50,465 nucleotides of DNA, taken from contig NZ_CALART010000013.1 in NCBI RefSeq assembly GCF_937888285.1, positions 1 through 50,465 on the forward strand. The letters are read 5' to 3'. The DNA is from an uncultured Aquimonas sp. GTDB taxonomy: Bacteria; Pseudomonadota; Gammaproteobacteria; Xanthomonadales; Xanthomonadaceae. Below are positions 8,045-16,886 of the stretch, one piece after another. The notes under the pieces were generated by a model that worked only from the letters and a program-made list of their open reading frames with translations, was not told where the DNA came from and did not search any database. Positions within the stretch are counted from its first letter, which is position 1; each line of letters opens with the position of its first letter. A program made the translations under genes and the position numbers.

Positions 8045-8776
8045 ATGCCGATCGACTGGCTGAGCCTCGGCGCCGCCCTGATCGCCGGCCTGCTGGGCGG
8101 CGTGCACTGCGTGGCCATGTGTGGCGGCGTGGCGGCCGGCATCGCCGTCAGCGCGCGCTCGCAAACGCCTGGAGAGGCCTGGCGCATGGCCTGGCGCAGC
8201 AACCTCGGTCGCATCACCGGCTACACCCTGGCGGGTCTACTCGTGGGTGGCTTCGGCGCGGGTCTGATCGCACTCGCGCGCAGCGATGCCCTGCTGCTCG
8301 GCGCGCGCATGGCGGTGGGTGCCGTGCTGGTGCTGGTCGGCCTGCGCATGCTGTTCCCCGGCGCCGGCTTCAACCTGTTTGCCAAGCCGGGCGCCGCGCT
8401 GTGGGCGCGACTAGCGCCGCTGCAGCGGCGCCTGCTGCCGGCCAATACCGCGCCGCGACAGTTCGCGATGGGCCTGCTCTGGGGCTGGCTGCCCTGCGGG
8501 CTCAGCCTGACCCTGCTCTCCGCGGCGTGGCTGAGCGCCGATGCCCTGCAGGGCGCACTGATCATGGCCAGCTTCGGCCTTGGCACCCTGCCGCTGATGC
8601 TGCCGCTGACCTACAGCGGCGCCCGCGCCTTGCGCTGGCTGCAGCGCCCCGACGCCCGCCGCGCCGCCGCCGCCCTCGTCATCGCCTCGGGCCTGCTGAC
8701 CCTGGCCGCGCCCTGGCTGGCGCAGATCCCCGCGGTGCATGGGGTGTTGGAGGCGTTGGGGTGTAGGACGGTGTAG
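8045..8776 (+). CDS. TauE/SafE-family membrane protein linked to cytochrome oxidase assembly
   Basis: A 243-residue integral membrane protein with about six hydrophobic segments. The first carries the hallmark GGVHCVAMCGGVAAG, with a His-Cys and a second Cys that could bind copper or act as a redox pair. This heading is annotated as sulfite exporter TauE/SafE, but members directly downstream of ccoS (like CcoA or DsbD-like half transporters) are thought to serve oxidase or cytochrome c biogenesis. Sulfite export is not implied by this context. It ends one base before an inverted-repeat element that fills the gap to the convergent caspase gene. Confidence 0.85.
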   Translation: MPIDWLSLGAALIAGLLGGVHCVAMCGGVAAGIAVSARSQTPGEAWRMAWRSNLGRITGYTLAGLLVGGFGAGLIALARSDALLLGARMAVGAVLVLVGLRMLFPGAGFNLFAKPGAALWARLAPLQRRLLPANTAPRQFAMGLLWGWLPCGLSLTLLSAAWLSADALQGALIMASFGLGTLPLMLPLTYSGARALRWLQRPDARRAAAALVIASGLLTLAAPWLAQIPAVHGVLEALGCRTV

Positions 8777-8938
8777 AGCTGGGAATCGGGAATGGGGAAT
8801 CGGGAATCGTGGTGCGCAAGCGTTTGGCCCGAGGGCTCGGACCGGCGCGTCGACGCCCCCCGCAACCAGGCCTCGTCGGGTGCGCTGAAACCGCGCGGCG
8901 GTTTCCGATTCCCGATTCCCCGTTCCCGATTCCCAGCC
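8777..8938. repeat. Inverted-repeat element with GGGAATC heptad arms (copy A)
   Basis: The left arm (8778-8809) holds four 7-bp units: GGGAATC, GGGAATG, GGGAATC, GGGAATC. The right arm (about 8904-8936) is its reverse complement with about two mismatches. The ~95-bp core contains a further 8-bp hairpin (8887-8905). The element spans exactly the gap between the stop codons of the two convergent genes, so it is a candidate bidirectional terminator. Confidence 0.85.
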
Positions 8939-11233
8939 TCAAAGCGGCCTGAAGAAAAACTCCCCTGCCTCGTGCCCGGCGAACTGGATCGGTGCGTACT
9001 GCGGCACCTGCGAGATCGGGGCGTCGAGGGCGGCCAGCGCCAGCGAGGCGTTGATCTCGCGGTACAGGCGGGCGCCTTCGAGCACGCGGTTGTTGTCCTG
9101 CAGCACATTCAGGAAGGCGCGGGCGAAGTAGGAGTGGCGGCCGCTGCCGGCGTCCGGCACCGGCTGCAGGCCGCCTGAGGTGAGCGCCAGCCGTGAGCGC
9201 GAGCTGTTCAGGCTGCGCACCCAGTCGGCCCAGTCGGCGCCGGGCTCGGTGGCTGCATAACTGGGCAGGCCCGCGCCCGCCAGCGCGCCGGAGTAGCAGG
9301 AGTCGGCCACCACCAGCACATGGCGTGAGGCCAGACCCTCCAGCAGGTCGGAGACGGCGCGGTTGGAAATCCAGCTCGACGCATCGCCGGCGCGCGCATC
9401 GACCGGGATCCAGTAGCCCTCGCGACCATCCGAAGACAGCTCGCCGTGGCCGGCGTAGTAGACCAGCAGGTTGTCCTCGGGCTTCAGGGTTTCGCGCAGC
9501 TCGGACAGCGCGCGCAGCACGTCCATGCGGGTGGCGTTGAGCAGCAGGCGCGTCTCGTGGCCATAGCGTTCGCGCAGCAGCTGGGCGACCGCGGTGGCGT
9601 CGTTGACCGCGCTGCCCAGCGCCGGGAAGCGCGTATCGGCGTAGCTGTTGTTGCCGATCACCAGCGCGTGGTAGCGGCCGAGCTTGATGCTGGCCGGCAG
9701 GGCGCCGGGCGTCGGGCTGCGGCGCCCGCTCTCCGGAGCGGCCGCCTCGGGTGCGAGCAGGCTGAAGCTGAGCTCGGCGACCTCGCCGCCGCGCCCCAGC
9801 GCCTCGATGCGCACGTCGAGCCCGCCGGGCGGCACCTCGACACTGGCGCGGAACAGGCCGTTGTCGGCCAGCACCACCGGCAGGTCATTGATGCTCAGGC
9901 GCTCGATGCGCTGCGGCTGCGAGACGCGCCCGACCACCGCCTGCCGACCCGGCGCGCTGCGCGCAGCACCGCCGCCACCGCTGCGGGTCAGGGCCAGCGC
10001 GGGGCTGATGATCTCAAGCTGCGGGGTGACGCTGGCCAGCAGGCCGCCGCCGGCCAGTGCCACCTGCTGCTCCAGCGCAACGATGGTCAGCTGCTGCTCG
10101 CGCAGCACGCCCTCGCGCTCGGCCAGCTGGGTTTCCAGCAGCTTCATCAGCTGCCAGTCCTCCTGCTTGCGCGCCTCCAGCTCGCGCTCGAGCGCGGCCA
10201 GCTGTTCGGCGTAGGCACCGCGCTCGCGCGCGGTCGATGCCGACGCCGCGGCCGCCTGCGATTCGAGCGCGGCCGCGGCCGCCTGGCCCGATTCGATGGC
10301 GCGCTGCACGCGCTGGCGCTGTTCCTCGAGCGCGGCGGCATCCGCGGCCTGTGCGGCGACCAGCTCGGCGGCTTCGGCCTCGCGCCGCTTGACCGACTCG
10401 CGCTGCGCGGCCAGCCGCTCGCGCAGGCTCTGCAGCTCGGTCTCCTGCGCTTCGATGCGGCTGCGCATCGCCTGCAGATCGGCGCGCTCGGCGCCGGCGC
10501 GCTCGCGCACCTCGGCCAGCTGGCTGCGCAGGCGCTCGGCCTCGCTGCGCGCGCGGGCGGCATCGGCGCGCCGCTGGGCCAGCTCGGCTTCGAGTTCGGC
10601 GACGCGCTGCTCCAGCGCGGCGATCTGCTCGCGCTGGGCGGCGATGGTGGCGTCGCGCTTTTCGAACTCGACGCGCACCACCGAGGCATACAGCAGTTCG
10701 TCGCCGGCGCCCGCGGATTCGCGGTAGAGGTTGAGCGCGCGCAACGGGTCCGCCGTCACCCCCTGGCCCTGTTCCAGCAGCAGGGCAAGATTGGCCTTGG
10801 CGCGTCTGTGCCCCTGGGCCGAGGCCTTCTCGAACCAGCCCGCAGCCGTCGAGGGGTCGGGCGCGGTGCCCAGGCCCTTCATCAGGATTTCGCCGACGTA
10901 ATTCTGAGCCTCGGCGTCACCGGACTCGGCCGCGCCGAGCCAGACCTTCATCGCGGTGCGGTAGTCGGCGCGATCGAAAGCGACGTACTCGCCGCCGCGA
11001 ATCGCGCAGTCGGCTTGGGTGGTGCGCACCGGGCGCCGCGCGGAAAGGAAGCTGGCCTGGCCGCCAAGCCGGCGCACCTGCCCCGGCAGCAGGCAGTCGA
11101 CCACCAGCAGGTCTTCCGGCACCGCGGCGGTCGCGGCCCGCACCGCGCTGCCGGGCGCTGCGAGCCCGGCCAGCACCACGATCAGGACACCGAGGGCCGC
11201 ACAGGCGGCACGTGCTGGATCGATCCCGCCCAT
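8939..11233 (-). CDS. Exported caspase-like (peptidase C14) protein with Sel1 and coiled-coil regions
   Basis: A 764-residue protein. In order: an N-terminal hydrophobic signal-type segment (about residues 10-36), Sel1-like repeats (about 95-185), a long Glu/Ala/Arg-rich coiled coil (about 195-400), a small beta domain (about 430-525) and a C-terminal caspase fold (about 535-764). The catalytic dyad is visible as His596 in YYAGHGE and Cys646 in ADSCYSG. Bacterial caspase homologues usually cleave after Arg or Lys. Because of the export signal, activity is predicted in the periplasm or on the surface, unlike cytosolic defence caspases. A strong ribosome site (GGGAGAAGG) precedes the ATG. It is divergent from the giant autotransporter gene across 147 bp. 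Substrate unknown. Confidence 0.9.
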   Translation of the reverse strand: MGGIDPARAACAALGVLIVVLAGLAAPGSAVRAATAAVPEDLLVVDCLLPGQVRRLGGQASFLSARRPVRTTQADCAIRGGEYVAFDRADYRTAMKVWLGAAESGDAEAQNYVGEILMKGLGTAPDPSTAAGWFEKASAQGHRRAKANLALLLEQGQGVTADPLRALNLYRESAGAGDELLYASVVRVEFEKRDATIAAQREQIAALEQRVAELEAELAQRRADAARARSEAERLRSQLAEVRERAGAERADLQAMRSRIEAQETELQSLRERLAAQRESVKRREAEAAELVAAQAADAAALEEQRQRVQRAIESGQAAAAALESQAAAASASTARERGAYAEQLAALERELEARKQEDWQLMKLLETQLAEREGVLREQQLTIVALEQQVALAGGGLLASVTPQLEIISPALALTRSGGGGAARSAPGRQAVVGRVSQPQRIERLSINDLPVVLADNGLFRASVEVPPGGLDVRIEALGRGGEVAELSFSLLAPEAAAPESGRRSPTPGALPASIKLGRYHALVIGNNSYADTRFPALGSAVNDATAVAQLLRERYGHETRLLLNATRMDVLRALSELRETLKPEDNLLVYYAGHGELSSDGREGYWIPVDARAGDASSWISNRAVSDLLEGLASRHVLVVADSCYSGALAGAGLPSYAATEPGADWADWVRSLNSSRSRLALTSGGLQPVPDAGSGRHSYFARAFLNVLQDNNRVLEGARLYREINASLALAALDAPISQVPQYAPIQFAGHEAGEFFFRPL

Positions 11234-11276
11234 CGCCCTTCTCCCGTCGCAAGCATCTGAATACTGCGTGAAGGCC

Positions 11277-11288
11277 CGAGTATACTCG
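11277..11288. promoter_or_regulatory. Palindromic -10-like box between the caspase and autotransporter genes
   Basis: The perfect 12-bp palindrome CGAGTATACTCG contains TATACT on both strands, a good -10 hexamer in either direction. It sits in the 147-bp divergent gap, 44 bp from the caspase start and 93 bp from the autotransporter start. No convincing -35 was found on either side, so the promoter call is tentative. Confidence 0.4.
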
Positions 11289-11380
11289 TGTGAACCGCGT
11301 CACTACTGCCGGCCAGCCACGCGATGGCCTGCGCAGCGAACGCCCACGCGGCCCGCCATGGCCGAGGCAGGAGATCGACA

Positions 11381-14300
11381 ATGTCCACCCCGCATTCACT
11401 CCTGCACAGGTCGACGCGGTGGACGCGTCGCGCGACCGTCCTCGGCCTGCTGGCACTGCTGCCCTCGCTGGCCGTCGCCACTGGCTGCAGGCTGGAGTTC
11501 GTCGAGAACTCGCCGATCGCGCTGGCACCGGACACCAGCGGGTCGCTGTCGCTGCGAGCGGTCGATACTGGCGCTGGCGCCTGCAGCGCGGCGGGCTTCG
11601 TGATCAGCGTGGTGACCGACACCACGGCAGGCACCCAGATCACGCCGCTGACCGGCAGCCTGATCGGCAATTCGGTGCCCCAGGCGCTGAACATCATCGC
11701 TCCGCCCGTCGGCGGCGGCAGCGTCACCTGGCTGGCCACCTGCGCCACCGGCTGCGAAGCCACCTCCCCGCCCAATCCGCAGTTCACCGTGAACATTCTC
11801 GGCGGCACGCGCGAGCTGCAGCTGCTGCCCGGCACGCCGACCGAGGTGCCGCCCGGCAGTCCACTGCCTGTCGATGTGCGCGTCACCGACGGTGGCGTGC
11901 CGGTGGCCGGCGTGAGCGTGAACTGGCAGACGGTGAGCGGCAACGGCAGCGTCGCCCAACCCAGCACCACCTCGATCCCCTCGGGCCTGGCCAGCAATAC
12001 GCTGACGGCGGCGGCAGGCCCAGGCCTGACCCTGTTCCGCGCGACCCGCGGCGATGACCCGATGGTCAATGTCGACATCCCGCTGGAGTCTGTCGTCTAC
12101 AGCTTCAGTCCGGGCAACGGGCCGATCGCTGCCGCGCCGGGCCAGCCGATCCTGCTCGAAACCCGTTTGTTCCGTCAGGGAACCACGCTGAGCAACCCGG
12201 CCGGCGCGCCGGTGTTCTGGGAGCCCACCGGCGGCCCGGGCGCCGCCTCGGTGGTGCCGCAGACCAACGGCGTGACCAACACCGGCGGCTTCGCCCGCGC
12301 CAGTTTCCAGGCGAGCGTGCCGGGCACGTATACGCTCGATGCCTTCTTCTTTCCGGGCCCACCCTTTCCGATCACCGCCAGAACCTTCACGGTCAACGTC
12401 GCCGGTGCGAGCAACGGATCGATCGAGGTCGTCGAGGCGCCAGCATCGATCTACAGCGACGAGACCTCAGAAGGCGGCATCGAGGCCCAGCTGCTTGGCG
12501 GTGCCGCCAATGGCCTGCCCGCGCCGTTGGTCGACGCCGAAGTGTCGTTCTATATCAGCAGCGGCAACGCGACCTTCAGCAACGGCTTCGGCCTGGTCAT
12601 CGAGCGCACCGACAGCGAGGGCCGGGTGCGCAGTCCCACACTGTCGGCGGGGCGTTCCACCGGGCCCATCGCGGTGCAGATTTCCAGCCCGGGACTGCCG
12701 GCCGCTGAAGCTGTGGTGAGCGTGCTGCCCTCGACCTATCGGATCGAAGCCCTGCCCCTTTCCGCGCCACCGCGCCTCGGCGAGACCAGCGAACTGGTCG
12801 CGCAACTGTGGCGACGCGGCAGCGGCGCCGAAGTTGCCGTGGACGCCGGACGCGTCGAGTGGCGGGCCAGCGGTGGCCGCCTGGCCACTCCCACCAGCAC
12901 CAGCGGCGCCGACGGCCGCGCGGACAACCAGCTCACCCCTGAGGTCCCCGGTCGATACGAGGTGGTCGCCCGCTTCGCGCCTGGCCTGGGTCTCGTCGCG
13001 AGCGAGGCGCGCTTCCGGCTCGATGTCGCAGGCGGCCAGCTGCGCCTGGTGTCCGGCGACAGCCAGCAGGCGCCCGCTGGTGCCAGCCTGCCCCTGCCTA
13101 TCGTTCTGCAGGCGCTGCAGGATGGGCAGCCTCAGTCCGGCATCGCCGTGCGTCTGGCCTCCGTCCCACCCGGGCTTGCCACCGCGGAGCCCGAGCAGGC
13201 AGTGACCGGCAGTGACGGCCGCGCCAGCTTCAATGTGCGGCTGTCGCCCAATGCGCAGGGCGAGGTCGCGCTGCGCGCAACGCGCGCCGACAGCGGGGCC
13301 AGCGTCGCGCTGACGGCGCGCGTCGGCGCGACCGCCGAGATCCGTCGGCTCGAGGTGCTTTCGGGCAGCGGACAGTCGGGCGTCGGCGGCGCCACGCTCC
13401 CCCAACCCCTGCTGCTGGCTGCGCTCGATGACGAACGCGCCACCAGCGGGATCCGCGTCGACTTAAGCGTGCAGCCTGAAGGCGCCGCCGAGCTCAGTCC
13501 GGACAGCGGCCTGACCGGCAGCGACGGCCGCCTGGCGACCACGGTCAGGCTCTCGCCCTCGGCCGCCGGTACCGTGCGCGTGCTCGCGCGCCGCAGCGAC
13601 GCCCCTGAGGCCGTGGCCGAGTTCATCCTGTTCGCGGCGGTCGGCGGCGAGAGCAGCCTGCAGATCGAAGCCGGCGACCTGCAGACCGGCGTGCGCGGCG
13701 GCAGCGGCAGCGCACTCGTCGTGCGCCACACCCGCAACGGGCTGCCGGTGCAGGGCGCCACCGTGCTGTGGCAGGCCGTCGAGGGCGGCGCGCGTCCGGC
13801 CGTGGCCAGCAGTCAAACCGACGCCGAGGGCCGCGCCCGCGTCGATCTGCAGTTCGGTGAGGTCGCCGGCGGCTCGCGGATCCGCGCACGGATCGACCAG
13901 GACCTCGAAGTGTTCTTCCGCGTCACCACTGTTGAAGGCCAGCTGCTGGCGCTGTCCGGCAACAACCAGAGCGCTGCTGCCGGCAGCGCGCTGGCGCAGC
14001 CGCTGGTGGTTCGGATCCAGCCGGCCGCCGCCGGCATCCCGGTGCAGTGGCGCGTGCTGAGCGGCGGCGGCAGCCTGCAGCAGACGGAAACCGCGACTGA
14101 CGCGAATGGCGAAGCGCGCAGCGGCTGGACCCTCGGACCGCAGGCCGGCACCCAGAGCGTGGGGGTTCGCCTCGGCGGCGGCGAGGAGCTGGTGTTCAGC
14201 GCAGAGGCCGGCGCGATCGCGGGCAGCCGCATCGAGATCGTCAGCGGCAACGGCCAGACCTTGCCGCCCGGCGTCGACAGCGCGCCGCTGCTGGTGCGGG

Positions 14301-15784
14301 TGCTGTCGGCCAACGGCGCGCCAGTGGCAGGCCAGCGGGTGCGCTGGAGCAGCGAACGCGCCGCGCTCGACGCCGAAGAGCGCATCACCGACAGCGAGGG
14401 CCGCGCCAGCGTGCGTGCGCGCGTCAGCCTGCCCGGCGCCGCTCGCGTGCTCGCGCAGATCGACGGCAGCGAGGCCCGCGTCGAGTTCAGCCTGAATGCG
14501 GGCCTGGCGCAGCTTGGACCGCTCGATCCCCGCCAGCGCGATGTCGCCGAGGTGCTCGACCGTGCCTGCGCGGCGCTGTCGGCACTGCCCAATCCCAACG
14601 CTGCGCAGCGCGACCTGCTGGCGCGCTGCGGCGATCTGTCCGATCAGGCCGGCGCCGATCCGGCGCAGGTGGGGCGCGCGCTTTCGCAGCTGCCCAATGA
14701 TGTGGGCTTGAGCCTTGCGCGCGCCGGCGACGAAGCCATGCGCGGGCAGATCGGCAACCTCGACCAGCGCCAGCGCGCGCTGCGCGGCGGCCAGCGCACG
14801 CAGGTCGCCTTCGGCCTGAACACGCCGGACGGCAGCCTGCCGCTGTCAGCCCTGCCTGCGCTCGCCGCGATGGTCGATGGCGAAGCGCTCGGCGACGAAG
14901 TCGGATCGGACTTCGAACGCTGGGGCGCTTTCGTCAACGGCAGCTTCGGCCGCGGCCGCTCGCGTGGCACCGGTCTGAACCCGGCCTTCGACTACGACCT
15001 CGGCAGCCTGACCGCCGGCGTCGACTACCGCTTCAGCGACCGCTTCGTCGCCGGCGCGGCGCTGGGCATCAACCGCGACAGCACCGAGTTCGCTGCCGGC
15101 CGCGGCGAGCTCAAAAGCCGCGGCAGCGTGCTCTCGGCCTATGCCAGCGTCTGGCTGCCGAAGGACGCCTACCTCGACGCCAACCTCAGCTACGGCCGCA
15201 ACCGCTTCGACCTGAGCCGCCGCCTGCGCTTCAGCCTCGGCAGCGTCAGCGTGGACCAGCGCGCCGAGGCCGACACCGACGCCACCCTGCTCGGCGGCAG
15301 CCTTGCGCTCGGACGCGACTGGCAGCTCCGCAGCTGGAGCCTCGGCGCCTATCTGCGCGGCCAGTTCAGCCGCGTCGAATACGACGCCTTCGAGGAGCGC
15401 ATGATCGGGGGCCGCGCCGGCGAGGGTCTGGGCCTGCGGGTGGAGTCGCCGCGCTGGAACAGCCTGGAGGGCGTGCTGGGCGGCCGCGCTTCGCGGGCCT
15501 ACAGCTTCGACTGGGGCGTGCTGCTGCCGAACCTGATGTTCGAGTACAGCCGCGAATTCCGCGACGACCCCTCGCGCCTCGACGCCAGCTTCCTTGCCGA
15601 CCCTACCGGCGGCGTGTTCAGCCAGAGCGGTGCCCCCATCGACCAGAGCCACGTCAATCTGGGCCTCGGCATGAGCGCGGTGTTCCCGGGCGGACGCAGC
15701 GGCTTCCTGCAGTACGAGCGCCGCCTGCAGGACGACCGCATCAGCCACTGGCTGCTGTCGATCGGCGGGCGCTGGGAGTTCTAG
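11381..15784 (+). CDS. Large Ig-like-repeat protein with C-terminal autotransporter beta-barrel
   Basis: A 1467-residue outer-membrane protein. Residues 1-34 form a basic, then hydrophobic signal peptide ending LAVA. The passenger is a chain of roughly 90-100-residue bacterial Ig-like (Big_1/invasin-type) domains. At least five clear copies lie between about residues 560 and 1045, each beginning with a strand like LEVLSGSGQ and carrying a TDxxGRA turn; more diverged copies precede them. An alpha-helical linker with two cysteines (about 1046-1130) leads to a ~290-residue barrel (from FERWGAFVNGSFG to the terminal Phe of GGRWEF). The ATG at 11381 is preceded by GCAGGAG. Probable surface adhesin or structural fibre; the ligand is unknown. 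Confidence 0.9.
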   Translation: MSTPHSLLHRSTRWTRRATVLGLLALLPSLAVATGCRLEFVENSPIALAPDTSGSLSLRAVDTGAGACSAAGFVISVVTDTTAGTQITPLTGSLIGNSVPQALNIIAPPVGGGSVTWLATCATGCEATSPPNPQFTVNILGGTRELQLLPGTPTEVPPGSPLPVDVRVTDGGVPVAGVSVNWQTVSGNGSVAQPSTTSIPSGLASNTLTAAAGPGLTLFRATRGDDPMVNVDIPLESVVYSFSPGNGPIAAAPGQPILLETRLFRQGTTLSNPAGAPVFWEPTGGPGAASVVPQTNGVTNTGGFARASFQASVPGTYTLDAFFFPGPPFPITARTFTVNVAGASNGSIEVVEAPASIYSDETSEGGIEAQLLGGAANGLPAPLVDAEVSFYISSGNATFSNGFGLVIERTDSEGRVRSPTLSAGRSTGPIAVQISSPGLPAAEAVVSVLPSTYRIEALPLSAPPRLGETSELVAQLWRRGSGAEVAVDAGRVEWRASGGRLATPTSTSGADGRADNQLTPEVPGRYEVVARFAPGLGLVASEARFRLDVAGGQLRLVSGDSQQAPAGASLPLPIVLQALQDGQPQSGIAVRLASVPPGLATAEPEQAVTGSDGRASFNVRLSPNAQGEVALRATRADSGASVALTARVGATAEIRRLEVLSGSGQSGVGGATLPQPLLLAALDDERATSGIRVDLSVQPEGAAELSPDSGLTGSDGRLATTVRLSPSAAGTVRVLARRSDAPEAVAEFILFAAVGGESSLQIEAGDLQTGVRGGSGSALVVRHTRNGLPVQGATVLWQAVEGGARPAVASSQTDAEGRARVDLQFGEVAGGSRIRARIDQDLEVFFRVTTVEGQLLALSGNNQSAAAGSALAQPLVVRIQPAAAGIPVQWRVLSGGGSLQQTETATDANGEARSGWTLGPQAGTQSVGVRLGGGEELVFSAEAGAIAGSRIEIVSGNGQTLPPGVDSAPLLVRVLSANGAPVAGQRVRWSSERAALDAEERITDSEGRASVRARVSLPGAARVLAQIDGSEARVEFSLNAGLAQLGPLDPRQRDVAEVLDRACAALSALPNPNAAQRDLLARCGDLSDQAGADPAQVGRALSQLPNDVGLSLARAGDEAMRGQIGNLDQRQRALRGGQRTQVAFGLNTPDGSLPLSALPALAAMVDGEALGDEVGSDFERWGAFVNGSFGRGRSRGTGLNPAFDYDLGSLTAGVDYRFSDRFVAGAALGINRDSTEFAAGRGELKSRGSVLSAYASVWLPKDAYLDANLSYGRNRFDLSRRLRFSLGSVSVDQRAEADTDATLLGGSLALGRDWQLRSWSLGAYLRGQFSRVEYDAFEERMIGGRAGEGLGLRVESPRWNSLEGVLGGRASRAYSFDWGVLLPNLMFEYSREFRDDPSRLDASFLADPTGGVFSQSGAPIDQSHVNLGLGMSAVFPGGRSGFLQYERRLQDDRISHWLLSIGGRWEF

Positions 15785-15904
15785 GGAAGAGGAGTGAGTG
15801 GAGAGGAGTGAGAAACGAGAGAGGAGAATCCTGTGACGCTCTCGCAGCAACGCACGTTCCTCTCACGACTCACTGCTCATTCCTCTCCACTCACTCCTCG
15901 CTCC
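15785..15904. repeat. Inverted-repeat element with GGAGTGA heptad arms (copy E)
   Basis: Arms built of 7-bp units of a different sequence (GGAGTGA, GTGGAGA, GGAGTGA) occur at 15790-15815 and, in reverse complement, at about 15870-15904. The element fills the whole gap between the convergent autotransporter and epmA stop codons. It has the same architecture as the GGGAATC elements but another arm sequence. Confidence 0.8.
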
Positions 15905-16882
15905 TCAGGCCCTTGGGCCCGCGAAGGCAATGACCTGATCGATCCGCTCGGCCCCGCTCAGCAGCATCATCAGGCGATCCACGCCCAGCGCCACGCCGGC
16001 GCAGTCGGGCAGGCCGTGCTGCAGCGCCGCCAGCAGGTGTTCGTCGATCGGCAGCTCGACATCGCCGCGCGCGCGGCGACGCTGGTTGTCGCGCTCGAAG
16101 CGCGCGCGCTGCTCCTGCGCATCGCTGAGCTCGTGGTAGCCGTTGGCCAGCTCGACGCCGCCGACATAGACCTCGAAGCGACAGGCATGCGCCTCGACGC
16201 CCTCGCCCGCCACCCGCGCAAGCGCGCACTGGCTGGCCGGAAAGTCGTGCAGCAGCAGCAGTTCGTCGCGCGGCAGGGCGGGCTCGATCCGATGGGTCAG
16301 CAGCAGGTCCAGCCAGTCGTCGCGCTCCAGGCCGTCCGCATCGATGTCATGCCCGGCGAGCGCCGCGCGCAGCTCGGGCTCGCTGGCCAGGGCCGGGTCG
16401 ATTCCGATGTGCTCGCAGAACAGCGCGCGATAGCTCGCGCGCCGGACCTTCAGCACACGCCCGACCAGGGCGAAGGCCGACAGCAGCAGCTCGGCGACCT
16501 CGTCCATCAGCCGGTAGTGGTCGATGCCCAGCCGGTACCACTCGAGCATGGTGAACTCGGGGTTGTGGCGGCCGCCGCACTCGCCGTCGCGGAACACCCG
16601 CCCCAGCTCGTAGCAGTCGCCCACGCCGGCCGCCAGCAGGCGCTTCAGCGGGAACTCGGGCGAAGTGCGCAGGTAGCGCCGCCGCGAGGGGCCGGCGTTC
16701 GGGCCGCTGTAGTCGAGCGCGAAGCTGCGGATGTTCGGCTCGGTGTTGGCTGCCGCCGACATCAGCGGCGTCTCGACTTCGAGCACGCCGCGCGCCGCGA
16801 AGAAGGCGCGGATGCACTGGTTCAGGCGGGCGCGCAGCACCAGCGCATCGGTGCTGGCGCCCGGGCGCCAGTTCGCAAGCAT
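15905..16882 (-). CDS. epmA: Elongation factor P--(R)-beta-lysine ligase
   Basis: A 325-residue paralogue of the class II lysyl-tRNA synthetase catalytic domain without an anticodon-binding domain, as in EpmA (GenX/PoxA). It activates (R)-beta-lysine and transfers it to EF-P, helping ribosomes through polyproline stretches. The synthetase motifs are intact: motif 2 around FRDGECGGRHNPEFTMLEWY and motif 3 around GVALGVDRLMMLL; the TSPEFPLKRLL stretch is typical of the group. The start codon lies 4 nt after the lepB stop, so it is the last gene of a lepA-lepB-epmA transcript. epmB and efp are not in the window. Confidence 0.95.
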   Translation of the reverse strand: MLANWRPGASTDALVLRARLNQCIRAFFAARGVLEVETPLMSAAANTEPNIRSFALDYSGPNAGPSRRRYLRTSPEFPLKRLLAAGVGDCYELGRVFRDGECGGRHNPEFTMLEWYRLGIDHYRLMDEVAELLLSAFALVGRVLKVRRASYRALFCEHIGIDPALASEPELRAALAGHDIDADGLERDDWLDLLLTHRIEPALPRDELLLLHDFPASQCALARVAGEGVEAHACRFEVYVGGVELANGYHELSDAQEQRARFERDNQRRRARGDVELPIDEHLLAALQHGLPDCAGVALGVDRLMMLLSGAERIDQVIAFAGPRA

Positions 16883-16886
16883 CCGC

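Noticed and set aside
8045..8776. TauE/SafE protein as a sulfite exporter
   Set aside because: The family name is a label; position after ccoS and the HCxxxC segment favour an oxidase or cytochrome assembly role.
11381..11490. Lipoprotein signal in the autotransporter
   Set aside because: A Cys follows the hydrophobic stretch, but the residues before it (V-A-T-G-C) fit a lipobox poorly; a type I site after AVA is more likely.
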